Shown: piece after piece, positions 22,601 through 32,512 of the stretch
Layout: each line of letters begins with the position of its first letter
Numbering within the stretch: the stretch's first letter is position 1
NCBI GenBank assembly: GCA_032718475.1
Contig: JAUCBJ010008403.1
Location: 1 to 64,000, forward strand
From: Nemertoderma westbladi
Lineage: Eukaryota; Xenacoelomorpha; Nemertodermatida; Nemertodermatidae
Direction: 5' to 3'
DNA: 64,000 nucleotides
The notes under the pieces: model-generated
Database searches by the model: none
What the model saw: only the letters and a program-made list of their open reading frames with translations
What the model was told of the DNA's origin: nothing
Translations under genes and position numbers: made by a program

Positions 22601-25108
22601 GGTATAGCGTGAGTCACCCTGTGGCGAGACACATCGTCTGTGAGTATCTTGTGCGAATCTAACTTCCGGGCGAGGGAGGGGTGTCACATTATTATATAAT
22701 GGGACAAACGTCCGCCTTCCAGGCGATAACGGCATTGCCTCATTCCAGTCCCGATATCCTGTTACCGGCGCTATTGCGGTTTTTATAGCGGGGCCAGTGG
22801 GAGACAGCCTATCATCTGGATTGGTGTAATATGGGCGATTATGATATGGTTTGTAATATGAGTCAACTTCAGTTGTCACTGGGAAACCTATGTGGTGTTC
22901 AATAACTGGCATGTCCCTTAAGGGTATATTTTCTGCATGGACTTGATCCACCCTTGAAGTAATGGGGGGAATATATTTCGAGGTGGTTGGGGGGTGAGGT
23001 TCCCTTTCCAAACGAGTTATTGGTGAGACTCCACTACCAAAAGAAATTATTCCTTCTCTAGATTGTGCTACTGTACTAGATAAGTAACCATGGTCCCGTA
23101 GCCGGGAGTATGTCATTGATGGGATGGCTTGGGTAACTTGAACAGGACATTGCATGTTTGTGGTTTTAACATTTGGGTTTATAGTGTGAGATAAGTTACT
23201 GCTGATAATTGGAGAGGTTACTGCCGTGGTCTTCGGCAGGCCATCAGATTTATGCGTTTCTACTACTGAGTCAATGAACTCGGGTGAAGCACCACTATCG
23301 CTTGGTTTAACAGTGAAGACGCTGTGTGTAGAAGAGGGTGGCGGGTGCTCCCCATTCGACATTTTATCTACTGTCACATTCTCGTGTATTGTTAGAGCCT
23401 TAGGCTCATTTGGCTCTACTACCTCTGGCAATTTTTCCAGGGAATGCTTAGGAGCAGCGCCAGTGTGGAAACTATCAACCATGCTGGCATAATCACCAGA
23501 GATCACATTTCGATCTCGAGGAGGGAGGTGTGGTAAAACTACTCGGGTGGCTCGCCTGCGTTTACTCTTGGAGCTCCTCACACTTCCACCTGCATCCGTG
23601 GAAATGCACTCATCGGATGAAGTAAAAGTATCCTTAAAGGACTTATCACATCCTTGTTGTACGCTAGCCCTTTCCTTGCGGTGTTGTTCGTCTTGCTTTA
23701 GTAGGGCTAGCTTCTGCTTTATAGCTAGTTCCTTCTCCACGAAAGCTGTAAGTTGAGCTTCCTGTTTGGCGAGTTGTGCTTTCTCTTTAGCAGACTGTAG
23801 TTTTCTCATAGTATCATCTAATTCTGCCCTTTTTTTATTTGCTGCTAATTGTAGTTCTAATTCTAGAATTTCCCGCTTGGCGGCGTGTTGAACCTTTCGT
23901 TCTTGTAGGAAGCACTCTGCGTCTATAGTATCAAGGACATCTCTGGTTTCCTTACTGGAAGGTGCTAAGCCTTTAAGACGCGTCCTCAACTCTGTTTCTC
24001 CAACTGTCTTGATATAAGAACCCAAATACCTTGATATGGCATCCATACCATCGCTGAGTTGAGATTCTTCCGAGTCTAAATCGGAATTATTAGCAGCCTC
24101 TTTCCCAGAGCAAGCTATGTCTTCACCAGGAGGTAATACCGGCCTATGTAATGACTCAAGAGCTAAGGCTTTCCTTGCTATTACTGCCGTTTCTGACAGT
24201 TGGCGAGTCAGCATGGATGAGAGTTTACTGTCATTATATCTAGATGCCATCTCATGAAAGGCAGATAGTATAAGCCGTATCCTACAAATGATTTCCTTTA
24301 CCTCAAGATACTTAGCTGGGTTTGTCTTAGGGTCGTGTTGCTCAAGTTTTAATTTATGGGTCACCATTTCTATATGATGCTCAAATTTACTTACATGTAT
24401 GCATGCCTCGGTAACCAATTGCTCAATATTGGTAACGCCCCGAGGTACCTTTAACCTATATAGTTCATCCCAAGGTAGCTCATTGAATCTGAATAATTTA
24501 TCTAGGGCTGGCTGGTTATAGTATAAGTTGACCAGGTAATGTAGTTCGTCGGTGTATATGTCCTGTTCAATGGCTAATATACCCTCTTCAACCTTGTGCC
24601 GGTAGCTGTCTATCTCCTCTAACAGGAAAGCTAGTCTGACTTGGGGGGTAGACAAGAGAGGCTCGTTAAAACTGAGCTGCTGACTTGCACTAGCTAGTAA
24701 AGTCGGAACTTCCTCGCTACTTGTTTGGGAGTGAGTAAACATGATTGGGGAAGTATCTGCCAATAACGGCTGACCCTGACCTTGACCAATGCCATCTTCA
24801 AAGTTAATAAGGTTCAGATGGGTGCTGGGTTCACTTACCATTGTACCAGTTGTCGGGCATGTAAGTGGCCGGGCGATTGGTGACCACCTATCTCCATCCA
24901 TTGGTTTGTCAGAAAGGTTCTGGCCAAGTCTAGCTTCTTCCGCCTCCCTGGAGACCTGCCTGGTTCGTATTCTTGAACGCTCCCAAATTTTCTTACTGCG
25001 AACTGGTTGAGCTATTATAGGCATAGTGTGAGGTGGTATGAGCCCCGCAGGGTTCAGTGTGAGGGGTTCTTCTGACTTTCGACTCAAATCGCTATCAGCG
25101 GTTGACAT
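16635..25108 (-). pseudogene. element 1 gag-pol (BEL/Pao), broken
   Basis: The ATG at 25108 opens 1475 codons of Gag and protease: a coiled coil near residues 410-480, a DUF1759-like Gag domain (FDGDELKWLSF to LPKGSIGTRWD), zinc knuckles (CFLCLKPGHLRRKC and CNICQGPHHSLLH) and the aspartic protease motif ALMDTGSTGTFID. Lesions relative to the intact ORF of element 2 are: an in-frame TAA at 20681-20683 just after the protease; a frameshift near 19,380 just upstream of the YMDD motif; a deletion of about 100 bp with frameshift near 18,990 that removes the start of the A17/RNase H connection; and an in-frame TGA at 17568-17570 inside the integrase. Between lesions the reverse transcriptase (IYMDDN), RNase H (FGDTSD, RTELKAAL, YWTDAAL) and integrase (GVDLFGP, SDKGTNFIG, WWGGSWERLIRS) are recognisable. 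It ends at 16635. Confidence 0.9.
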
Positions 25109-25649
25109 GTTTTAATTTTATAATTTTGAAATTCGAAGTTTTATTGCAAAGCTAAGTGTTATTTTATTCCACACAGGTTAGAAATTGCCAAAAACTTCTT
25201 GTAACTTCAAATATTACGAACACCACCTAGCGGAAATTCATACACACGATATACACCCTTTATTTCTCAGTAATCCAGGTAGAGCTAGCTCTTAGCTAGG
25301 ATTAATGCACTTTATACTTTCAAATGAATCAGTGCTCTGCCTTACTTCTTTAAAGCTGAGTTCTATGCCGAACTTATAAAGTTTGAGACATCCCTAAATT
25401 TCATAAGACCAAATAAATCCAAGCAATAAATAACACACGCCTGAGGGATTTTATTAGACAAGCCCGCACACACACGCTACAGACAGTGACGTTTGAATGC
25501 AATAAGAGTTTATCATTCAATCCCTGTTATTCCCTGAAACAACAAGTGTGGATGAATTGTATACTCGAATTGTTGTGGGGAGGGTGACGGTGAATTAAAT
25601 AAATGTTATAGTACATTATGATAATGCTCTCCATAGTGAAAAATATCAA

Positions 25650-25746
25650 CCGCCCCTATTGGGGCTCGAACTCGGTACCTAGGTTTCAAACTTCCGGTTA
25701 TCATCAGCCGAGTGTGTGTCCTAAGACCACTGAGCTACCAGGGCGG
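25650..25746 (-). repeat. tRNA-like SINE head (copy 1)
   Basis: The minus strand has A box TAGCTCAGTGG and B box GAGTTCGAGCCC, the internal pol III promoter elements of tRNA genes. The ends CCGCCCT and AGGGGCGG pair as an acceptor-like stem. The distance between boxes (about 55 nt) suits a long-variable-arm tRNA, but no clean cloverleaf forms. It is duplicated exactly within a larger unit, which argues for a SINE. Confidence 0.6.
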
Positions 25747-26018
25747 TAGAAGATTTATTCACTTTGGAGTGGGCTATCATATATAGGCCTTTTACAGTCA
25801 CTCATAGGAAAGTACAACGTTATTCCCGTGCTCTGCCAGAAATGGCAACCATGCCTCAAAGAATAACTATTATACAGTGTTGTAAAAACCACTGTAACCC
25901 CGTATGCCGGCCATGCGTGTTAATTAATTATAAATGAATTGTTGTGGGGAGGGTGACGGTGAATTAAATAAATGTTAGAGTACATTATGATAATGCTCTC
26001 CATAGTGAAAAATATCAA

Positions 26019-26115
26019 CCGCCCCTATTGGGGCTCGAACTCGGTACCTAGGTTTCAAACTTCCGGTTATCATCAGCCGAGTGTGTGTCCTAAGACCACT
26101 GAGCTACCAGGGCGG
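26019..26115 (-). repeat. tRNA-like SINE head (copy 2)
   Basis: Same 97-nt segment as 25650-25746 with no difference seen by eye, embedded in the second unit of the composite SINE. Confidence 0.6.
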
Positions 26116-27444
26116 TAGAAGATTTATTCACTTTGGAGTGGGCTATCATATATAGGCCTTTTACAGTCACTCATAGGAAAGTACAACGTACTTTCCATAT
26201 TTTACACTCTCCATATTTTTCACTATGGAGAGCATTATCATAATGTACTCTAACATTTATTTAATTGTATACTCGGTTCGCCTGAAATTAAACGATAATA
26301 TGTTTAAAACTGATTTTGGCGTCAGGGGTCTGGGTTTTACCTGTAAATAAATGAGAAATTTTAAACAGCCACAGGGAATAAATCTGTCAAAGTCAAATTT
26401 CTGTGGTAGATTTATGGCTGAAATATAACGACAGGTATAGCTGTACTGTATGTGTCGTCTTCCTTGTGAGGTTATTTGAAAGGTCGATACGATAACACTA
26501 TTTCTAACTAAGTGATGCGTACTTAATTTAGGGCACGTGTTGTAACACTAAGTTACCAATTTAAATGACAATCAACTTGTCCTAATTTCAATTATCACAG
26601 AAATGTAGGGGATGAGACGTTCGATAGATTTGAAGATATTACTGTATGTTAAGTACCTCGCGAAATGTAACTGATAAAATAATAAATAGGTTTTGGTGTC
26701 CGTTTCACACTAGATGCGAACTCGATCATGTAATCGTGCAACGGGAAAATATATAGTTATTAATTTGTCAGAAGTTAATTGCTCCACAGACACATACAGA
26801 TTGCCTCGATTTATAAATCGCACGGATATACGGGGCCTTACTCCTTATATGGTATTACGCAGACTGCCAATTAATGAAATTCAAATAAACTATAGAAATT
26901 GATGGCTGCACGTATTTACTCAATGGCATTCGAATCTAGGTGTACCTATAATTCCTTGCATAGATCACGAATATCATACACACAATGTTCACAAATTTAA
27001 ACGAAATACCAAATACGTTGTACCAAATATTAAATGTCACACCGCACTTACGTACTAAAGAAGAGTATCCGTTACTGTTGATGCCCCACTAGTTCATTCA
27101 AGCCGATTGCCTCGATTTACAAGTCGCTCAGATAGACGAGGCCTTACTCCGTGCAAGTTTGTAGGTTTTACACACGAAGAGTAACAGGATACTTCAAACT
27201 TATCAATAAGGCGTCAACAAAGTAGTACTTGGCCCGTAATATAAAGTAAAACGATCAATCAGAAAACTACGTAGTTTCAGTCCTACACGTATTAATTCCA
27301 GTTTATTCACGAACAAAATCACTAACGTAGGTAAGAACGTCCGAGCGTGCACTCTCATAGAACCTACCTTAAGCTAGTTGGTTGTTTGATGTTGCAAAGT
27401 ACCGTACTTTATTTCATCAAAGTAACAAGAGAACAGACTATTAC

Positions 27445-28528
27445 TGTCGAGGCATTTAAGACAAGATTAATTTTACAGTTCTCAATGGTAATATAAAGTT
27501 CGATCGCGTAACCCAATTTCGAAGTTCAAACACCCCACTAGACCTAGTCAGTCGTAAAGTACTAATTGCCTCGGTGTACCCACGAATCCGTGGGAGCACT
27601 TATACAACGGATCGTTACTTTGATACAATAGGTGGGACGTAAAGTACAGTAGATATTGATGGCTGTAAACTGAAATTATGGGGGGATATGTTGTAATATA
27701 CCGTTTATAGTTCCGTTTCACTACGTTGTATGCAAGTATTCGTAATTATGACTTATTATGAATTAATAATGAAACATTTGTGAAAGGTCTAGGTATAGGG
27801 TAAGTATACTTATTACTCGTACTATTGAATCGATATTGCTATACATTGATCTTAAATATATTTGTTATGAATGCTTGTGTTCGTGTTGGTAAATAATATT
27901 ACAGTGTTGGATGTCATACACACTCAATACGTTTGAACCGTTGTCGCCTGTAGGGCAATACTCGAAGTTAGCAACTCACCTATTATGGTGGTAAATAAAA
28001 CGAGATGTTTCCTTTAAACAATGTTAATACATAATGAGCAACAACGATAATAACAGCAATAATAACAATAAATCAATGTTAACTATGTAAGCATGTAAGA
28101 TAAGCATGTAAAAGGGTAATTAAGTGAAAGTAAGTGAAAGTAAGTGAAAGTAAGGTAATAGACCTCTTAGATCTTATGAGGTCTATTTAGGTGGTTTGAG
28201 GGTAATAATATAAAGGTTACGCCTACAAAATGAACTAAATCTAAACTATAAATACAATTGTCACAGAAGGACGGCCACTGGTAGTAGTAGCCAATGAGGA
28301 CCCACAAACATGAAAGCAACACTACTCGCTATCAGTAAGCTGAGTGCAGACTTTCTGAGCCGACCAATAGGAGAAATAGGCAGACTAAATACAAATATCA
28401 GATTTACCAGCACGAATAAGTAGTGGGGCTAGCCGTGTATCTGAATAGCTATATTGCTGTACACAACACATATTATACAGTAACACTAGCGTTACATAGA
28501 TTTTGGGGCTTGTGGAGCTGCATCAAAA
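27445..28528 (-). repeat. 5' LTR of element 1
   Basis: 1084 bp, direct repeat of 8287-9376. The main differences are AGTCTAG/AG near 28158, a patch near 27700 and three or so single bases. Its outer edge is followed by the target duplication CCAAA (28529-28533). Confidence 0.9.
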
Positions 28529-28533
28529 CCAAA
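28529..28533. repeat. target-site duplication of element 1 (CCAAA), right copy
   Basis: Matches 8282-8286. The site is the start of the MITE-like inverted repeat. Confidence 0.75.
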
Positions 28534-28801
28534 TAAATTCACCTTTGTACCAAAACGGATCACTTTCCACCAAATATTTTTAATTAGCTGTAACTAATGT
28601 TCGGCAATCGAAACCCTAGACTTAAAGTGTCTTCAACCCTAAACCTAACTAGAAACCTGGTTTTCAACCCTACCTTGAGCCAATATGGCCAATTAAAGCC
28701 AATTGGCCCTTCAGGGTGACCCTAACCAGGGCCATAGACAGACCTTCTATTATTTGGTGGTAAAGTGAGCCGTTTTGGGTGAGAAGTAAGTTTATTTGGT
28801 G

Positions 28802-28938
28802 CAAAAAGGTATCTAATTAGGTGTGCAAATAATTTGTTGGGTATGTAAAACTGTTAACTATAACTTTACAATTATTAACTGTGTTAGACTAATACAAATA
28901 CTAATATCAACCGCAGGATGGCGCATGTAAATATATCT
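28802..28938. other. short non-coding stretch between MITE and element 3
   Basis: 137 bp of AT-rich DNA. If the sequence right of element 3 is a Gypsy-like primer-site region, this could include the start of that element's LTR, but nothing here proves it. Confidence 0.4.
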
Positions 28939-28943
28939 ACCAA
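28939..28943. repeat. target-site duplication of element 3 (ACCAA), left copy
   Basis: ACCAA abuts the split 3' LTR and recurs at 63699-63703 after the intact 5' LTR. Confidence 0.85.
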
Positions 28944-29066
28944 TGTTCGCGCTTTCAGACCTTTGGCAGTTTAACCCGCCAAATTAGGATGTCTTCTAGA
29001 TAATAAATCGCTTTTAGCCTCTGACAAGTATTTGATTCACTACACTAGTCGAAACCAATCTGTGCG
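28944..29066 (-). repeat. 3' LTR of element 3, distal fragment (123 bp)
   Basis: Matches 62498-62620 of the intact LTR, starting TGTTCGCGCTTTCAGACC and ending at ...ACCAATCTGTGCG, where element 2 entered. Confidence 0.93.
29062..29066. repeat. target-site duplication of element 2 (GTGCG), left copy
   Basis: GTGCG belongs to the LTR of element 3 and recurs at 45029-45033. The empty site in the 5' LTR of element 3 reads AATCTGTGCGCGATCATTC with a single GTGCG. Confidence 0.92.
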
Positions 29067-30308
29067 TGTAAAAGCTTCTGTGGGATATAACTGGCCCTTT
29101 TGCTTTGCAATCCAGTTTCCCCCCAGGCGCTGGAATACTCTAAAAAGCTCTCTAACTCGAATGATGCAAAGCGACCGGCTGATTGGCTGATTTGCTGTAC
29201 GAGGGGCTTTTTGCTATGTTCTATCGGCCAACCAGAGCTATAGCAGCAGAGTATGCAACCAGGACAACCGAGCGGAGTGACTCATTTTGTGTGTTGGCCA
29301 AGGGTTGCAAAATTCCTGATAGTTCGGCATTTAGATATTCGTGGAACTTGTGGAATCTGGTGTTCTGCCAATGAGATCTAATCCTCTCTGTGTAAAAAGA
29401 TACCTGCAACGGTGTTAGGGACAGTAGTAGCAGTTTTTTCTTGATACTGTTGTGTTGTTTGTATCTAGGCCAGGAACACCGGCTCTAGAGTCAACTCGTT
29501 TTCATACTTTAGAAGAAACATTAGTAGGCTTAAGATTATAGAGCGTATAACTGTTATCACAACACAACTCATAACAACTCACATATCGGTCCATATCAGT
29601 ACATTGTCATATCATATCTTAACCTACCGTCTTAATGGTTTGCTGTTGTTTGGTTGAATATTATTTGGAGAACATTTATAAAGAACCCAAATTTCCCAAT
29701 TTTCTTGATACACTACAGGTTAGAGAGACGGGTTATATATAGCGATTGCGACTTGTATTGTTGTGGTTTGTAGTGAATTTAATGCTATTTGATAAGCACT
29801 ACATTGGTCCGTTGCTGTTCTCTTTATATATGATAAAAATCATTGACGGTCGGCAAATTAGTGAGCAGTATTGTGTGTTACCGGTAGTGTGCATGATTGT
29901 GACTGATAACTAAGCATTTCCTAAAGAATGCGCCTCATACGTGAATCATAAGCCTTACTGACTTACCGTTGTGATTAGTATAAGTAATATCTCTGTTTAC
30001 TTAGATAGAGCGCCACGTCTTAAAGGAACTGTTAATATTTCCCGAAAGTGAAAAATATTAGTCAGAAATTATTTATTAACGATCAATCGAATAATACAGT
30101 AAGTTTACACTGCAATAATAATCTAAGCCCTCAGAATCCAGCCCCCCGGGTATATCCAGCGGGTGAATGGACGCGCACTAGGCTGGCTTCTGCTAATGTT
30201 GTGTTTATTGGTATTAAATATTTGTCATCTTCTAAAGTATATTTATAAACCAAAAGACATATAAATTTTGGCAGGTTAAACTGCTAAAGGTCTTCAAAAG
30301 CGCGTACA
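29067..30308 (+). repeat. 5' LTR of element 2
   Basis: 1242 bp, TG...CA ends. The 3' half (about 30000-30200) is recognisably related to the matching part of the element 3 LTR, whereas the 5' half is not, as expected for a fast-changing U3. ORFs of 60-66 codons at 29183 and 30048 recur in the 3' LTR only because the LTR is repeated. Confidence 0.95.
29733..29741 (+). promoter_or_regulatory. candidate TATA box in element 2 5' LTR
   Basis: GGTTATATATAGCG stands about 670 bp into the LTR and is preserved in the 3' LTR copy (near 44453). It would place transcription start in the middle of the LTR. In AT-rich DNA a TATA match is weak evidence. Confidence 0.2.
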
Positions 30309-30351
30309 ATAACAGTTATTGACTTTATTGCAGTGAACAATAAAGTTGAAA

Positions 30352-30470
30352 GTACCGGTCAACCGGTAAACCTGAACCGGTACATCTGTAGGTCAGTAGG
30401 CCCAACTGCCAGAACCGGTACTTCTGTAGGTCTGTAGGCCCAACTGTCCTAACCGGTACTTCCAGTATAA
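30352..30470 (+). repeat. AACCGGTAC(T/A)TCTGTAGG short repeats
   Basis: Two units of about 50 bp built from AACCGGTAC-TCTGTAGGTC-GTAGGCCCAACTG plus flanking partial units. Element 3 has the inverse-oriented counterpart at about 62274-62390. Confidence 0.55.
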
Positions 30471-30639
30471 GTACATTAGTATTATTTCGATTGTGATCTA
30501 TTGTATATTGTAGGCTGCCAGGGGAATAGGGATTGATCACCCCTCATTCTTTTGTATAGTTTACTTATTTCTGTCAGTTTTATTTCCTAGTAAGTTAATA
30601 TTGAGCTGAAGACGTGTAAGTCTGCTCAGATTGCTCAGA

Positions 30640-31213
30640 TAACTGTAGGCCGGACTGTTGTCGGATTGTTGTTGGGTTTGGAGAGATTACGGCGTGTGTA
30701 GAGTTTGTCCGATAGAGTGCCAGTTAGTAAGTTGGGGCAGCCATAGCTGTAAGGTCAATCCCCTCTTAAAGAATAAGTCGTACTACCGTGTTAGAACGCA
30801 TACTAACTAACCATTTTGGAATCTGCATATACTGTAGTTTATTTAGGCTTGATCGTAGTCTGCCAGCGTTTTAGCCTGTGTTTGTTTGTGTGATCTGTTC
30901 AGGTACCGTAATAGTTATTACTCAGATATTTTGTAGGCTGGATTGTTGTCTAGCTATTATTAGGTCTGAAGAGATTGCTGCGTGTGTAGAGTTTGTCTGA
31001 TAAAGTGCTGTTAGTAAGTTGGGGCAGCCATAGCTGTAAGGTCAATCCCCTCTTAAAGAATAAGTCGTACTACCGTGTTAGAACGCATACTAACTAACCA
31101 TTTCAGAATCTACACGTACAGTAGTTTATTTAGGCTTGGTGGTAGTCTGCCAGCGTTTTGGTTTGTATTTGTTTGAGTATTCTGTACGGGTAGCGTAATA
31201 TTTATTATTCAGA
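30640..31213 (+). repeat. tandem duplication, 287-bp period, in element 2 leader
   Basis: The string TTGGGGCAGCCATAGCTG occurs at 30732 and 31019, and the following 65-70 bp are identical in both units. The rest of the unit is about 85-90% alike. The core contains AATAAGTCGTACTAC and an arm pair GTTAG...CTAAC that could form a stem-loop. Element 3 keeps the same duplication (period 289). Confidence 0.75.
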
Positions 31214-32159
31214 GTTTATGCGATTATTCGTAACATTCATGTCCCCAAGTTTATTCCTACAGTAATTGTGCTTGTTATACATACCGTTATAGTTAAATTA
31301 ACCCCGGTACTACACGGGCTGCTTGGCGTAGGAAAAGACTGGTGACTTTGTGCTTCGGTCACTCCAGCAGATGCCGTGGTTCTTTTAACTGTTCAAGTAT
31401 ATTTAACTACTGATTATTTGTTGTGCCAGTACTTGTACCTAATTTAGGGTTTAGTGTACAGTGCTTTCCGAAAGTAATTAGTGTGTAGGCAGTATATTTG
31501 TGTTGTAAAGTGGTTAATAGGCACGCTGGATCTGGTAGTCCGCGGTAATTAACTTCTAGGTAGGAACACTCCGTGATATATAACGTAGTACCTATAGCGA
31601 TACGGCTATAGGTCGTCAGGCGGTGGTATTTTCCTATCTGGACAGTGCAATATATTTACTACTACTTATTATTTTCAAATACCGTAGTATCCTGTCCGTT
31701 TGTAATAACTAGAATTCTAACCCTTTGTTAGGCTGGTTTGTAGACTTCCTGTAAAATTACCCTAAAAAATTTCGTACGTAATATTTTTGTTATGTTTTAA
31801 TTAGAGAATTAATCTCACCCGTATCGTAAGTAATTTGTAGTATTAAGTAACTTAGGTAAATTAGAATTATCAGTTTTTAGTGTCCAATAAATAGCACTTC
31901 ACTGAGAGCGCACAGCTTCTGTGTAGTGACTTCCCCCAGAAATAATAACATTTATTTCAAATATTGACAAAACCCCTTTTTAAACGGGTATATATCTATT
32001 ATAAATCAACTCAAACGATTTATAAATAGTAGGCCTGCCATACAACAACTAGGTCTCAATATCAGTTGGACTACTGCTTAAATAGCAGTAATAAAGTAAG
32101 TTAAAGTAACCAAGTAACCCTAAAATATTCAGAAATTCAATTATTCTAAAATAATTGAC

Positions 32160-32404
32160 ATACCGGTATTTACCATAGGTTTATTATATTTATTTCTATA
32201 AATTTGAGCTACAATCATACCGGTATTCTGTAATTAATTCTAGTTCATAATTATACTTATATATACTATAAGTGTAAGCTGTATACCGGTATTCACGATA
32301 GGCCTATTATATATTTATATATATTTGTGCTAAATTTATATACCGGTACTCTGTGGCAAAACTAGTTTACAATACTTATATATATTATAAGTACATACCG
32401 GTAT
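32160..32404 (+). repeat. five ATACCGGTAT palindromes upstream of gag (element 2)
   Basis: The palindrome or a one-base variant occurs near 32160, 32217, 32283, 32340 and 32395, every 55-66 bp, with AT-rich linkers including TATATATAA-type stretches. Five copies stand in the equivalent place in element 3 (60323-60570). The last copy is about 110 bp from the gag ATG. Confidence 0.7.
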
Positions 32405-32512
32405 TCTAATATACTGTAATAAATTAACGGTACTAGGCCAACGGTTATACTGAATTACTAGACTTGCTTTAACTGAAACTATAGCAGTAGACATTCAACT
32501 GTATAGCTAAAC

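Larger units (their letters stand above)
25568..26262. mobile_element. composite tRNA-derived SINE insertion with 13-bp target duplication
   Basis: AATTGTATACTCG occurs at 25555-25567 and again at 26263-26275, which marks a LINE-style target duplication. Between them lie two near-identical units of about 250 bp (25569-25818 and 25938-26189, period 369) and an inverted partial copy of the unit's left part (about 26208-26262). Each unit contains a 97-nt tRNA-like segment on the minus strand. The arrangement head-tail-head-tail-inverted head suggests template switching during insertion or insertion of a pre-formed dimer. Confidence 0.65.
25109..27444 (-). other. element 1 leader (5' UTR)
   Basis: A 2.3-kb non-coding leader between the 5' LTR and the gag ATG. 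It contains a 695-bp SINE-derived insertion (25568-26262) and a near-repeat of about 47 bp beginning GATTGCCTCGATTTA at 26799 and 27105 (spacing 306 bp). Just after the LTR the sequence reads GTAATAGTCTGTTCTC, with no TGG-type primer-binding site. A 62-codon ORF at 26714-26902 has no recognisable features. Confidence 0.6.
8287..28528 (-). mobile_element. BEL/Pao LTR retrotransposon, element 1
   Basis: A complete 20.2-kb insertion read on the minus strand: 5' LTR 27445-28528, leader 25109-27444 (with a SINE insertion), broken gag-pol 25108-16635, spacer 16634-14495, ORF2 14494-10194, 3' UTR, polypurine tract and 3' LTR 8287-9376. The direct repeat CCAAA at 8282-8286 and 28529-28533 is the 5-bp target duplication expected for BEL/Pao. 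The LTR copies differ by about three substitutions, one short divergent patch and a 5-bp indel. It belongs to a different subfamily from elements 2 and 3: the LTRs are not recognisably alike, though the proteins align throughout. Confidence 0.92.
8280..28801. mobile_element. MITE-like palindromic element, split by BEL/Pao element 1
   Basis: If element 1 and one target duplication are removed, the sequence from 8280-8286 joins 28534-28801 to give an element of about 275 bp with inverted ends. The left arm begins CACCAAATAAATTCACCTT and contains CCAAAACGGATCACTTT. The right arm (28752-28801, inverse) begins CACCAAATAAACTTACTTC and contains CCAAAACGGCTCACTTT. The arms are about 50 bp and roughly 80% alike. 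No ORF is present, so this would be a non-autonomous DNA transposon. Its own target duplication is not obvious. The coordinates span the nested 20-kb insertion. Confidence 0.55.
30309..32512 (+). other. element 2 leader (5' UTR)
   Basis: A 2.2-kb non-coding leader. In order it holds a junction sequence ATAACAGTTATTGAC with no TGG primer-site match, a group of AACCGGTAC repeats (30352-30470), a tandem 287-bp duplication (about 30640-31213), non-repetitive sequence, and five ATACCGGTAT palindromes just before gag (32160-32404). All of these have counterparts in the element 3 leader. Confidence 0.75.

Noticed and set aside
25650-26115. Functional tRNA genes at 25650-25746 and 26019-26115
   Set aside because: A and B boxes are present but no proper cloverleaf forms, and both copies lie inside a larger duplicated unit with a LINE-type target duplication, so they are SINE heads.
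26714-26902. 62-codon ORF in the element 1 leader as an upstream gene
   Set aside because: No motif, no counterpart in elements 2 and 3, and partly overlaps the 306-bp spaced repeat.
29183-29409. ORFs of 62-63 codons in the element 2 LTR, identical at 43903-44129
   Set aside because: They recur only because the LTR is repeated; short, without motif, and on both strands over the same bases.
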